Of a stretch of 64,000 nt of DNA, positions 16,808 to 25,429 are shown piece by piece. Below the pieces are notes generated by a model that searched no databases, was not told the origin of the DNA, and saw nothing but the letters and a program-made list of their open reading frames with translations. The position numbers and the translations under genes were made by a program. The DNA comes from Bacteroidota bacterium (GTDB lineage Bacteria; Bacteroidota; Bacteroidia; Bacteroidales; UBA10428). Each line of letters starts with the position of its first letter. Within the stretch, counting starts at the first letter, position 1. The stretch covers positions 1-64,000 of the forward strand of contig JAEZZA010000006.1 of the NCBI GenBank assembly GCA_023442525.1, in the 5' to 3' direction.

Positions 16808-19800
16808 TTATTTAGCAGGAGTTGTATTAAAGAGCTGAGCTCTCTGCTTGTAGCTGTTATACCTCCAGCGTGCATTTTCTTCAGCAGCCCTGAACAGTTC
16901 ATCAGCTTCTTTAGGGAATGCTTTGCGCAGAGATGTATAACGAACTTCGCCATTCAGGAATTCCTGGAATTTGCTCCAATCGGGTTCTTTTGAATCGAGT
17001 TCAAACGGATTCTTACCTTCATTCTCGAGCATAGGATTATACCTGTACAGGTGCCAGTATCCGGAGTCAACGGCCATTTTCTGCTCTTCCTGTGATTTAT
17101 CCATTCCGGCTCTCAAACCGTGGTTAATACAGGGAGCATAGGCAATGATAAGTGAAGGACCGGGATAAGCTTCGGCTTCACGCAAAGCTTTCAGGAATTG
17201 GTTCTGGCTGGCTCCCATGGCTACCTGTGCAACGTATACGTAACCATAAGTCATGGCCATAGCACCCAGGTCTTTTTTCCGAACGCGTTTACCGGCTGCA
17301 GCAAACTTAGCAACTGCTCCGATTGGAGTTGATTTGGAAGCCTGACCTCCTGTATTTGAATATACTTCGGTATCGAGTACAAGAACATTAACATTTTCAC
17401 CGGATGCCAATACATGGTCGAGTCCGCCGTAACCAATATCATATGCCCAACCGTCTCCACCGAAAATCCAGATCGACTTCTTAATCATATATTGCTGAAG
17501 ATCGAGGATTTCCTTTGCTACCGGGTTATTTTCTTTTGTAAGAGCATCAATAACCTTGAGCGATGATGCTTTTGAAGCACGTGCATCGGGCTTGGAATCA
17601 ATCCATTCTTTGAACACTGCAAGTGTGGATTCAGACAGACCCGGATTATTATTGATGCAATCCTGCATCAGGCGGGTAATTCTGCCGCGTTGTTTTTCAG
17701 CACCGAGTGCAATACCCAGGCCGTATTCGGCATTATCCTCAAAGAGTGAGTTTGCCCAGGCCGGACCTTTTCCTTCCTTATTTGCCGTATAAGGAGTTGA
17801 AGGTGCCGAACCGCCATAGATTGAAGAACAACCGGTAGCATTAGCCACGATCATGCGATCGCCATAAAGCTGGGTAACCAGTTTAATATAAGGTGTTTCG
17901 CCACATCCGCCGCAAGCACCGGAGAACTGGAACAAGGGCTGTGCAAACTGACTGTTTTTAACTGATTTTTCGATTTCAACCAGATGATCCTTGTAGCTTA
18001 CATTTTCGGTCATGTATTCCCAACGTCCGATTTCATCAGACTGTGATCCAAGCGGTTTCATAGTCACCGATTTCACCCTGGATGTACATACTTCCACGCA
18101 AACTCCGCAACCTGTACAATCGAGCGGACTTACCTGTATGCGGTACTGAAGTCCTTCGAAACCCTTTCCGTTTGCTTTCAGAGAGGCAGTTCCTGCAGGA
18201 GCTCCTGCAAGTTCTTTTTCATCAAGAAGGAAGGGACGTATAGCACCGTGGGGACAAACAAAGGAACACTGGTTACACTGAATACAATCTTCAGCGTGCC
18301 ATTCCGGTACATTTACAGCTATTCCGCGCTTTTCATACACGGTTGTGCCTGCGGGGAAGGTCCCATCTTCGCGACCTGCAAATACGCTTACTTTAAGGTC
18401 GTCGCCTTTCTGATGATTGATCGGCTCAACAACATTTTTAATGAATTCAGGAATATTGCGGGTGTCAACTTTAGGTTTCACTTCCAGATTAGCCCATTCG
18501 GCCGGAATTTCCACTTTCTGTACATTACTTCCGCGATCGATGGAGGCAATATTCATATTCACTATTTCTTCACCCTTGCGACCGAAAGTTTTGATAACTG
18601 CTTTCTTCATCTGGCCCATCGCGTCTTCGAAAGGAATCACGTTGGCAATTTTGAAGAATGCCGATTGCATGATGGTATTGGTACGGTTACCAAGTCCTAT
18701 TTCTTCTGCAATCTTGGTAGCATTAATAATATAGAAGTTGATACGTTTCTGTGCCAGTACTTTTTTAATACTGTTGGGAAGCATACGCCTGGTTTCTTCC
18801 TCATCCCATATACTATTCAGAAGGAAAGTACCGCCTTCTTTAATGCCTTTCAGCATATCGTATTTATCGAGATACGCGGGTACGTGGCATGCAACAAAAT
18901 CGGGTGTTCCCACCAGGTAAGGCATGCGGATAGGCTGATCGCCAAAACGCAAATGCGATACGGTTATACCACCTGATTTTTTCGAATCGTATGCAAAATA
19001 CGCCTGTGCATATTTGTCGGTTGAATCACCGATGATTTTTATCGAGTTTTTGTTTGCTCCAACGGTTCCGTCGGATCCAAGTCCGTAAAAACGGGCTTCG
19101 AAGGTTCCTTTTTTCGAAATGCTGATCTCCGGTTTCACAGGGAGTGAAAGGTTGGTCACGTCATCTTCGATTCCCATTGTAAAGCGCATTTTGGGATTCG
19201 ATGAAGCCATATTTTCGAAAACCGTAATGATCTGTACCGGAGTTGTATCTTTTGAACTCAATCCATAACGACCTCCCAATATCACAGGTGCATTTGGTGT
19301 TCCGTAATAAACATCCCTGATGTCGAGATAAAGAGGCTCACCGTTTGCTCCCGGTTCTTTGGTACGGTCGAGAACGGTAATTTTCTTAACTGAAGCGGGA
19401 ATAACCGATTTCAGGTGTGAAGCTGAAAATGGCCGGTAGAGATGAACCGTAACAACACCTGTTTTTTGTCCTTTTGCATTGAGGTAATCAACAACTTCGC
19501 GCGTGGTTTCGGTAACTGAACCCATGGCAACTATGATGTTCTCAGCATCCGGAGCTCCGTAATATTTGAAAGGAGCATATTCACGTCCGGTTAAACGGGT
19601 GATCTCCTTCATATATTCTTCCACAATTCCGGGAACAGCATTATAGAATGGATTAGCAGCTTCCCTGCTCTGGAAATAAATATCAGGATTCTGAGCTGTA
19701 CCCCTGGTCACCGGATGATCCGGATTCAGAGCTCTTTCTCTGAATTCCTGTAATGCTTTTTTATCGAGTAGTTTTTCCAGTTCTTCCTTTTCCAGAACTT

Positions 19801-20356
19801 CAATCTTCTGTATTTCGGCGGATGTTCTGAATCCGTCAAAGAAATGGAGGAAAGGAATTCTTGATTTTATGGCTGAAAGATGAGCAACAGCGGCCAGATC
19901 CATAACTTCCTGTACGCTGCTGGTTGCCAGCATTGCAAAACCTGTCTGACGGGTACTCATCACGTCACTGTGATCACCGAAAATCGACAAAGCCTGAGCT
20001 GCAATTGCCCTGGCCGATACATGAAATACAGCAGGAAGCAGTTCACCTGCCATCTTGTACATATTGGGGATCATCAACAACAGACCCTGTGAGCAGGTAA
20101 ATGTTGATCCGAGTGAACCCGACTGGAGCACTCCGTGCAGAGCACCTGCTGCGCCTGCTTCGGATTGCATTTCAATAACCCTTACTTCTTCACCGAATAT
20201 GTTTTTCTTGGAGTTTGCCGCCCATTCATCAACATATTCTGCCATTGTAGACGATGGTGTAATGGGATATATGGCAGCAACCTCACTAAACATATAGGCT
20301 ACATGAGACGCTGCATAATTACCATCACATGTTACGAAATTTCTCTTTGTGGTCAT
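16808..20356 (-). CDS. nifJ: Pyruvate:ferredoxin (flavodoxin) oxidoreductase
   Basis: A 1182-aa single-chain PFOR, which oxidises pyruvate with CoA to acetyl-CoA and CO2 and reduces ferredoxin or flavodoxin; the core of pyruvate catabolism in anaerobes. Domains in order: TPP pyrimidine domain (YPITPSSTMAEYVDEWA near 34-50), CoA-binding domain, gamma domain (FGLGSDGTVGANKNS-like, here YGLGSDGTVGANKNS), a two [4Fe-4S] ferredoxin domain (CIQCNQCSFVCPHG and CTGCGVCVEVC), the proximal cluster GACGGCGETPY, and the TPP pyrophosphate motif GDGWAYDIGYGGLDH with DTEVYSNTGGQ. Full length, no lesions. Monocistronic, with a promoter at 20406 and a strong terminator. Confidence 0.98.
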   Translation of the reverse strand: MTTKRNFVTCDGNYAASHVAYMFSEVAAIYPITPSSTMAEYVDEWAANSKKNIFGEEVRVIEMQSEAGAAGALHGVLQSGSLGSTFTCSQGLLLMIPNMYKMAGELLPAVFHVSARAIAAQALSIFGDHSDVMSTRQTGFAMLATSSVQEVMDLAAVAHLSAIKSRIPFLHFFDGFRTSAEIQKIEVLEKEELEKLLDKKALQEFRERALNPDHPVTRGTAQNPDIYFQSREAANPFYNAVPGIVEEYMKEITRLTGREYAPFKYYGAPDAENIIVAMGSVTETTREVVDYLNAKGQKTGVVTVHLYRPFSASHLKSVIPASVKKITVLDRTKEPGANGEPLYLDIRDVYYGTPNAPVILGGRYGLSSKDTTPVQIITVFENMASSNPKMRFTMGIEDDVTNLSLPVKPEISISKKGTFEARFYGLGSDGTVGANKNSIKIIGDSTDKYAQAYFAYDSKKSGGITVSHLRFGDQPIRMPYLVGTPDFVACHVPAYLDKYDMLKGIKEGGTFLLNSIWDEEETRRMLPNSIKKVLAQKRINFYIINATKIAEEIGLGNRTNTIMQSAFFKIANVIPFEDAMGQMKKAVIKTFGRKGEEIVNMNIASIDRGSNVQKVEIPAEWANLEVKPKVDTRNIPEFIKNVVEPINHQKGDDLKVSVFAGREDGTFPAGTTVYEKRGIAVNVPEWHAEDCIQCNQCSFVCPHGAIRPFLLDEKELAGAPAGTASLKANGKGFEGLQYRIQVSPLDCTGCGVCVEVCTSRVKSVTMKPLGSQSDEIGRWEYMTENVSYKDHLVEIEKSVKNSQFAQPLFQFSGACGGCGETPYIKLVTQLYGDRMIVANATGCSSIYGGSAPSTPYTANKEGKGPAWANSLFEDNAEYGLGIALGAEKQRGRITRLMQDCINNNPGLSESTLAVFKEWIDSKPDARASKASSLKVIDALTKENNPVAKEILDLQQYMIKKSIWIFGGDGWAYDIGYGGLDHVLASGENVNVLVLDTEVYSNTGGQASKSTPIGAVAKFAAAGKRVRKKDLGAMAMTYGYVYVAQVAMGASQNQFLKALREAEAYPGPSLIIAYAPCINHGLRAGMDKSQEEQKMAVDSGYWHLYRYNPMLENEGKNPFELDSKEPDWSKFQEFLNGEVRYTSLRKAFPKEADELFRAAEENARWRYNSYKQRAQLFNTTPAK

Positions 20357-20405
20357 CTTAACTTCCTTAATATTAATATATTAAAATATTCTCTGAACGA
20401 ATTCA

Positions 20406-20413
20406 CAAAATTA
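20406..20413 (-). promoter_or_regulatory. -7 box of nifJ
   Basis: Minus-strand TAATTTTG matches TAnnTTTG and gives a leader of about 45 nt before the nifJ start. Confidence 0.5.
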
Positions 20414-20479
20414 CAATAATAAATGAATACAGTGTTATTCTATTAACAATAACGGTGCAATTCATTTTCATTATAAATA

Positions 20480-20500
20480 AAGTGATGACAAATATCACCT
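20480..20500 (-). terminator. Weak terminator of rho
   Basis: Minus-strand stem AGGTGAT / ATCACTT (7 pairs, one wobble) with a 7-nt loop followed by TTATTTAT, 20 bp past the rho stop. The stem is AT-rich, so it may be inefficient. Confidence 0.4.
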
Positions 20501-20519
20501 GAAATATGAGTACAGTGGG

Positions 20520-22403
20520 TTATTCCCCGTTCATGGAAATCAGGAATTCTTCATTCGAGTCGGTTTTGGCCAGGCGATCGCGTAAAAACTCCATTGCTTC
20601 AATGGAATTCATATCGGTGAGGTATTTTCTGAGAACCCAAATCTTATTCAGGAAATTCTTATCGAGTAGCAGGTCTTCACGACGGGTACTTGAAGCGGTA
20701 ATATCAATAGACGGATAAATTCTGCGGTTCGACAGCTTACGGTCGAGTTGCAATTCCATGTTACCTGTTCCCTTGAATTCTTCAAAAATCACGTCGTCCA
20801 TTTTGGAGCCGGTATCGGTAAGTGCAGTGGCGATAATGGTAAGAGAACCGCCATTTTCGATATTACGGGCAGCACCAAAAAAGCGTTTTGGTTTCTGAAG
20901 TGCATTGGAATCGACACCTCCCGAGAGTACTTTACCCGATGCAGGAGCAATGGTATTGAATGCACGTGCCAGACGGGTGATTGAATCGAGAAGTATTACC
21001 ACGTCGTGTCCGCATTCTACCAGTCGCTTTGCTTTTTCGATTACTATATTGGCAACCCTTACATGTCGTTCGGCAGGCTCATCAAATGTTGAGGATATTA
21101 CTTCGCCCTTAACGTTTCTGGCCATTTCTGTTACTTCTTCGGGTCGTTCATCAATAAGCAGAATGATGAGGTAGACTTCGGGGTGATTCTCGGCAATGGC
21201 ATTGGCTATATCCTGCAGCAGAATTGTTTTACCTGTTTTAGGCTGTGCCACGATCAGACCACGCTGTCCTTTGCCAATTGGGGCAAACATATCCACAACA
21301 CGGGCCGACAGATTAGTTTTAGGTCCCGGTTTCACCAGGGTAAACTTTTCGTTCGGGAATAGCGGGGTAAGGTAATCAAATGGCACCCTGTCGCGAATAA
21401 AATCCGGATTTCGTCCATTGATTTCGATAACCTTGATCAGCGGAAAATACTTTTCACCTTCTTTGGGAGGTCGTATCGTACCGGTTACCGTATCGCCTGT
21501 TTTTAGTCCAAACAGTTTGATCTGTGATTGAGAAACATAAATATCGTCGGGCGAATTCAGATAATTATAATCTGAAGAACGTAAAAATCCATATCCGTCG
21601 GGCATTATTTCAAGTACTCCCTGGCAGGTAATGATACCGTCAAATTCGGTTGGTTTCTCCTGTTGCGGTTTCCTTTCAAAAGTCTTTACAGGAGGTTCAT
21701 ACCTGGGCTTTGCTTCCGGAGGAGGAGCTATGGTAGTTTCCCTCTCAGCCTCGGCTTCAGTAATTATGTTTTCTTCCACATCAATTTCAGGCGGAACAAG
21801 TTCTTCAAATTCAGGCTTAGGTGTTATGTCCTCTGCAGGTGGTACCGGCTTTTCAGATACCTCTTCTTTAGGTTTGAAATTGTTGTTGCTATTAGAATTA
21901 TTGTCCCTGTCACCATAACGGCCAAAATCTCTTTTTCTCTTAAAATCGGATTGCCTTCTGTTTTCAAACGGGCGCGTAAAAAAATTACCTCTTGGTTTTT
22001 CAGATGCAGCGGGTTGCTGTGGTTGCTGAGGTTGCTGAGGTTGCTGAGGTTGCTGTGACTGCTGAGGCTGAGAAGGAGCTGTTTGCTTATTTTCTTCCTT
22101 CGGTTGAGCAGTAGCTTCGGGTTGCTGGGGTTTTACCTCAGTTATAAGCTCGGGCCGTTCATTGTCGCGCCGTGGTCTGCGGCCTCTTCTGCGTTGCTCC
22201 TGGTTATTAGTATTTCCGGCGTTAGGATTCTCCTGGCGCTCTTCGGGTTTTTTACCCTCAGTAGCGATAATAGCCTGCTGATCGAGAATTTTGTAAATAA
22301 GGTCTTGTTTACGGAGCAGATCTGCTTTCTTTACATTTAACTGTTTTGCTATGTCCTTTAGTTCAGGAAGAAGCTTTTTATTAAGCTCTAAGATATCATA
22401 CAT
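20520..22403 (-). CDS. rho: Transcription termination factor Rho
   Basis: A 627-aa Rho, a hexameric RNA-dependent ATPase that ends transcription. An N-terminal Rho-N domain (residues 1-45, ELNKKLLPELKDIAKQLNVKK) is followed by a long low-complexity insert (about 50-265) rich in Q, P, R, N and E, then the RNA-binding cold-shock domain (GYGFLRSSDYNYLNSPDDIYV) and the ATPase core with Walker A AQPKTGKT, Walker B VVILLDSITRLARA and the Q/R loops. Inserts like this are common in Bacteroidetes Rho and help with RNA binding or phase separation in some cases. Divergent from rpoD across a 254-bp spacer. Confidence 0.97.
   Translation of the reverse strand: MYDILELNKKLLPELKDIAKQLNVKKADLLRKQDLIYKILDQQAIIATEGKKPEERQENPNAGNTNNQEQRRRGRRPRRDNERPELITEVKPQQPEATAQPKEENKQTAPSQPQQSQQPQQPQQPQQPQQPAASEKPRGNFFTRPFENRRQSDFKRKRDFGRYGDRDNNSNSNNNFKPKEEVSEKPVPPAEDITPKPEFEELVPPEIDVEENIITEAEAERETTIAPPPEAKPRYEPPVKTFERKPQQEKPTEFDGIITCQGVLEIMPDGYGFLRSSDYNYLNSPDDIYVSQSQIKLFGLKTGDTVTGTIRPPKEGEKYFPLIKVIEINGRNPDFIRDRVPFDYLTPLFPNEKFTLVKPGPKTNLSARVVDMFAPIGKGQRGLIVAQPKTGKTILLQDIANAIAENHPEVYLIILLIDERPEEVTEMARNVKGEVISSTFDEPAERHVRVANIVIEKAKRLVECGHDVVILLDSITRLARAFNTIAPASGKVLSGGVDSNALQKPKRFFGAARNIENGGSLTIIATALTDTGSKMDDVIFEEFKGTGNMELQLDRKLSNRRIYPSIDITASSTRREDLLLDKNFLNKIWVLRKYLTDMNSIEAMEFLRDRLAKTDSNEEFLISMNGE
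22012..22065 (-). repeat. 9-bp coding tandem repeat in rho (QQP units)
   Basis: Six 9-mers of the type GGTTGCTGA/T on the plus strand (five close copies 22012-22056 and one variant 22057-22065) encode the (Q-Q/S-P) units of the Rho insert. Units are in frame, so change in copy number would only lengthen or shorten the linker. Confidence 0.8.
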
Positions 22404-22657
22404 AAAATATAGGGTGAATTATTTTAATTAAATGAAATTCAATCGACATCAACTAACTTATTTCGCTTGCTGGGTAGAGAAATTATCAGAATAGTATAGA
22501 TGGAATGCATTTGGGAATCCGATGCAATATTACGGATTTCGTCAGAAAAAGTCAAAGAAAAGATTGTTTTTTTATTGAATAACTAATAATAATTTTTTTT
22601 AATTTTAACGTAAATGCCTGAATCCATCTTTATTTTGCGGCCAAATCAGCGAATCAA

Positions 22658-23521
22658 ATGAGGCAATTAAAAATTGTCAAACAGGTTACCAATCGCGAGA
22701 CTCCTTCACTCGATAAATACCTTCACGAGATAGGTAAAGTGGAATTGCTTAGTCCCGAGCAGGAGGTTGAGCTTGCAGCCCGAATCAGGAAGGGTGATAC
22801 CAAAGCATTTGAAAAGCTGATCAAGGCAAATCTCCGTTTTGTGGTTTCGGTTTCAAAACAATATCAGAACCAGGGATTAAGTCTGCCCGATCTGATTAAT
22901 GAAGGAAATGTAGGGTTAATAAAAGCAGCCCAGCGATTTGATGAGACCCGGGGATTCAAATTCATTTCATACGCAGTATGGTGGATCCGGCAATCGATAT
23001 TGCAGGCTTTGGCTGAGCAGGCCCGAATTGTTCGTCTGCCCCTGAATAAAATCGGTTCGATTAACCGTATTAACAAGGCATTTTCTGATCTTGAGCAGCT
23101 TTATGAACGCGAGCCATCGGTGCAGGAGATTGCCGAGATTCTTGAAATGGCTCCCGAAGATGTGAAAGACGCAATGAAAAGTGCCGGGCGTCACGTTTCG
23201 ATGGATGCACCTGTAAGAGATGATGAAGAAAGCACGATGTATGATATTTTGCTAAATAAAGATGCACCGGGACCCGACAAAGCTCTCCTGAACGATTCGC
23301 TTAGAAGGGAAATAGAACGTGTTCTTTCCATTCTGACTTACCGTGAAGCAGCTATAATCCGACTTTATTTCGGTATTAATACAAAATACCAGCACACCCT
23401 CGAAGAGATTGGACAGGAATTTAACCTTACCCGTGAAAGAGTAAGGCAAATCAAGGAAAAAGCGATCAAGCGCCTGAAAAGTGCTACACGATGTAAATTG
23501 CTGAAGGCATATTTAGGTTAA
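22658..23521 (+). CDS. rpoD: Primary sigma factor RpoD (Bacteroidetes short form)
   Basis: A 287-aa sigma-70 factor. Region 1.2 (PSLDKYLHEIGKVELLSPEQE), region 2 (RFVVSVSKQYQNQGLSLPDLINEGNVGLIKA and the WWIRQSI promoter-melting segment), region 3 and region 4.2 (TLEEIGQEFNLTRERVRQIKEKA) are all present; the long non-conserved region 1.1 of other phyla is absent, as usual in this phylum. The Bacteroidetes primary sigma recognises TTTG/TAnnTTTG promoters, in agreement with the boxes found across this window. A weak TATTTTG box is near 22632. The gene is 54 bp from rpe on the same strand. Confidence 0.96.
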   Translation: MRQLKIVKQVTNRETPSLDKYLHEIGKVELLSPEQEVELAARIRKGDTKAFEKLIKANLRFVVSVSKQYQNQGLSLPDLINEGNVGLIKAAQRFDETRGFKFISYAVWWIRQSILQALAEQARIVRLPLNKIGSINRINKAFSDLEQLYEREPSVQEIAEILEMAPEDVKDAMKSAGRHVSMDAPVRDDEESTMYDILLNKDAPGPDKALLNDSLRREIERVLSILTYREAAIIRLYFGINTKYQHTLEEIGQEFNLTRERVRQIKEKAIKRLKSATRCKLLKAYLG

Positions 23522-23546
23522 ACTTAGTCCTAATCAAAAAGTTTGC

Positions 23547-23554
23547 TACTTTTG
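23547..23554 (+). promoter_or_regulatory. -7 box of rpe
   Basis: TACTTTTG matches TAnnTTTG in the 53-bp spacer between rpoD and rpe, 20 bp before the rpe ATG, so rpe can be transcribed on its own. Confidence 0.5.
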
Positions 23555-23574
23555 ATGCCGAGAAAAAAAATCAA

Positions 23575-24225
23575 ATGAAGAGATACATTGCCCCTTCACT
23601 TCTGGCTGCGGATCTTACCAATCTCAGAAACGACATTGAAATGATAAACAGAAGTGAAGCCGACTGGATTCATGTAGATGTAATGGATGGAGTTTATGTA
23701 CCCAACATTTCATTTGGAATGCCACTTGTTGAGGCAATAAAAAAAATAGCCAATCGTCCGCTCGATGTTCACCTGATGATTGTTGAGCCGGAGAAATACA
23801 TCGGCAGATTCCGGGATGCAGGTGCAGATCATTTAACGGTTCATGCAGAAGCCACGAAGCACCTTCACCGGACAATACTGGAGATTCATGAAAAGGGAAT
23901 GAAGGCTGGCGTGTCATTAAATCCGTCAACGCCTGTTCATGTACTTACCGATATCATCAGTATGCTTGATATTGTACTGATCATGTCGGTTGACCCGGGA
24001 TTTGGAGGACAGAAATTCATTGACTTCACTTACGATAAGGTTAAAAAAACGCGTGAGCTGATAGATAAGACCAATTCAGGTGCTCTCATTGAAGTAGACG
24101 GTGGTGTGATCATGCAGAATGCTAAAGAATTATATGATGCAGGGGTGGATGTGCTTGTGACCGGCACTGCCGTATTCAAAGCACCTGATCCTGTTGAGAT
24201 GATCAGGCGCCTTAAATCGGTATAG
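23575..24225 (+). CDS. rpe: Ribulose-phosphate 3-epimerase
   Basis: A 216-aa TIM-barrel enzyme that interconverts ribulose 5-phosphate and xylulose 5-phosphate in the pentose phosphate pathway. It shows IAPSLLAADLTNL, HVDVMDGVYVPNISFG (metal His and catalytic Asp), LDVHLMIVEPE, VDPGFGGQKF and EVDGGV with the second catalytic Asp. Full length. Together with gnd 1.2 kb downstream on the other strand it represents the oxidative/non-oxidative junction of the pathway. Confidence 0.97.
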   Translation: MKRYIAPSLLAADLTNLRNDIEMINRSEADWIHVDVMDGVYVPNISFGMPLVEAIKKIANRPLDVHLMIVEPEKYIGRFRDAGADHLTVHAEATKHLHRTILEIHEKGMKAGVSLNPSTPVHVLTDIISMLDIVLIMSVDPGFGGQKFIDFTYDKVKKTRELIDKTNSGALIEVDGGVIMQNAKELYDAGVDVLVTGTAVFKAPDPVEMIRRLKSV

Positions 24226-24332
24226 TTTTCTAAACGTTAGGAAACAATAACCTTAACGGATTGTTGTTTTCCAAAATAATTCCCTGTTTTATTCGTTATG
24301 TTAAAAATTATCCGGGAATAAATTTATTGGAA

Positions 24333-24956
24333 ATGAAACATTCATTACTTCAAATCAGTCTGTTTACTGCTTTACTTTTTTCTTCGTGTGTATATCTAAA
24401 TGCACAGGGAATTCCTGATGAATATCGTAATCAACCTATTTCGGATCAATTAGAATATCTGGAAGATAAGACCCGGGTATATGAAAATTTCAGGGCCGTC
24501 AGAGAAGATATTTTTCAACTATTAACACGAAATATAAATGATTCAATAGCCGCTTCGAAAAAAAAGATAAACAGCCTGATTGCCGATACCAAACGGCTTA
24601 ACTCCACAATCGATTCATTAAATAACCGGTTAGCCGGAACAAGTAATGACCTGGATGAGATGACAAGGACAAAAAACAGTATTAAAGTTTTAGGTCTCGA
24701 AGCCAATAAGAATACCTATAATTCTATTATGTGGAGTATTCTGGGCGTTTTGTTACTGTTTCTGGGAATAGGTTATCTGACTTTTAAACAAAACAGGTCA
24801 ACCACCTTAAGTACCAAAAAAGAACTCGAAAACCTGCGAAAGGAATATGAAGAGTACCGGCAGAAAACACGGCTGGAACGGGAGAAAGCCACGATGGAAC
24901 ACTTCAACGAAATAAAAAAGTTGAAAGCCAGCCTTCCGGGAAGCAGACCGAAATAA
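24333..24956 (+). CDS. Exported coiled-coil protein with one membrane segment, unknown function
   Basis: A 207-aa protein. From ATG 24333 it begins with a signal peptide (MKHSLLQISLFTALLFSSCVYLNAQ); an ATG 24 codons upstream (24261) only adds a tail, so 24333 is preferred. A helical, charged stretch (about residues 60-125, with DSIAASKKKINSLIADTKR) looks like a coiled coil, a transmembrane helix follows (IMWSILGVLLLFLGIGYLTF), then a second helical region rich in E, K and R. No known family recognised. It ends 2 bp from the 3' end of the tmRNA gene on the opposite strand. Confidence 0.65.
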   Translation: MKHSLLQISLFTALLFSSCVYLNAQGIPDEYRNQPISDQLEYLEDKTRVYENFRAVREDIFQLLTRNINDSIAASKKKINSLIADTKRLNSTIDSLNNRLAGTSNDLDEMTRTKNSIKVLGLEANKNTYNSIMWSILGVLLLFLGIGYLTFKQNRSTTLSTKKELENLRKEYEEYRQKTRLEREKATMEHFNEIKKLKASLPGSRPK

Positions 24957-24958
24957 AG

Positions 24959-25352
24959 TGGAGCTGCCGGGAGTCGAACCCGGGTCCAAACAAACCGCCA
25001 ATAAGCTTTCTACATGCTTAGCCTGATATTGGTTTTCGTACACAGGCCGGCATCAGGCAGCCTACCTGCATCTTATCCTCTGTTTTCTCACCGGGTAACA
25101 GAGAAATATACCCGGCCAGCCCTACCTTTTATGTGCCTCTTGATCCGCCGCCGTAAGGCATGGTAGCGGAGAGACAGCTCGTCCCGACACCTGGTGCCGG
25201 AATTAAGCCTTAATCTACTAAACTTCGATTAGGCAGCAAGCGCGTAATTAGCTTCGCCATTTAATTGTTTGCACAGCAGTTTAACGGGATGCTTTGCGGA
25301 GCCCGGCATGCTTACTTACCTGCTAATTCGCTGTCAAATCCAAAACAGCCCC
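24959..25352 (-). ncRNA. ssrA: tmRNA (ssrA)
   Basis: On the minus strand the 5' end GGGGCTGTTTTGGATTTGAC (from 25352) and 3' end GGTTCGACTCCCGGCAGCTCC (to 24960) are the signature termini of tmRNA, and GGGGCTG pairs with CAGCTCC as acceptor stem. The T-arm loop TTCGA is intact. The tag reading frame runs 25258 to 25229: GGC GAA GCT AAT TAC GCG CTT GCT GCC TAA, i.e. GEANYALAA-stop, fitting the Bacteroidetes form G-E-x-x-Y-A-L-A-A. The terminal CCA is not fully encoded and must be added. Length about 394 nt. Confidence 0.95.
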
Positions 25353-25374
25353 ATATTTTCAATGAACCACCACA

Positions 25375-25382
25375 CAAATTTA
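25375..25382 (-). promoter_or_regulatory. -7 box of ssrA
   Basis: Minus-strand TAAATTTG matches TAnnTTTG, about 23 bp upstream of the mature 5' end. A transcript starting near 25368 would carry a short leader removed by RNase P. Confidence 0.5.
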
Positions 25383-25429
25383 TGAAATTATCTACAAAAT
25401 TTGTACCGCAACACAACCTGAAAAAGTTT

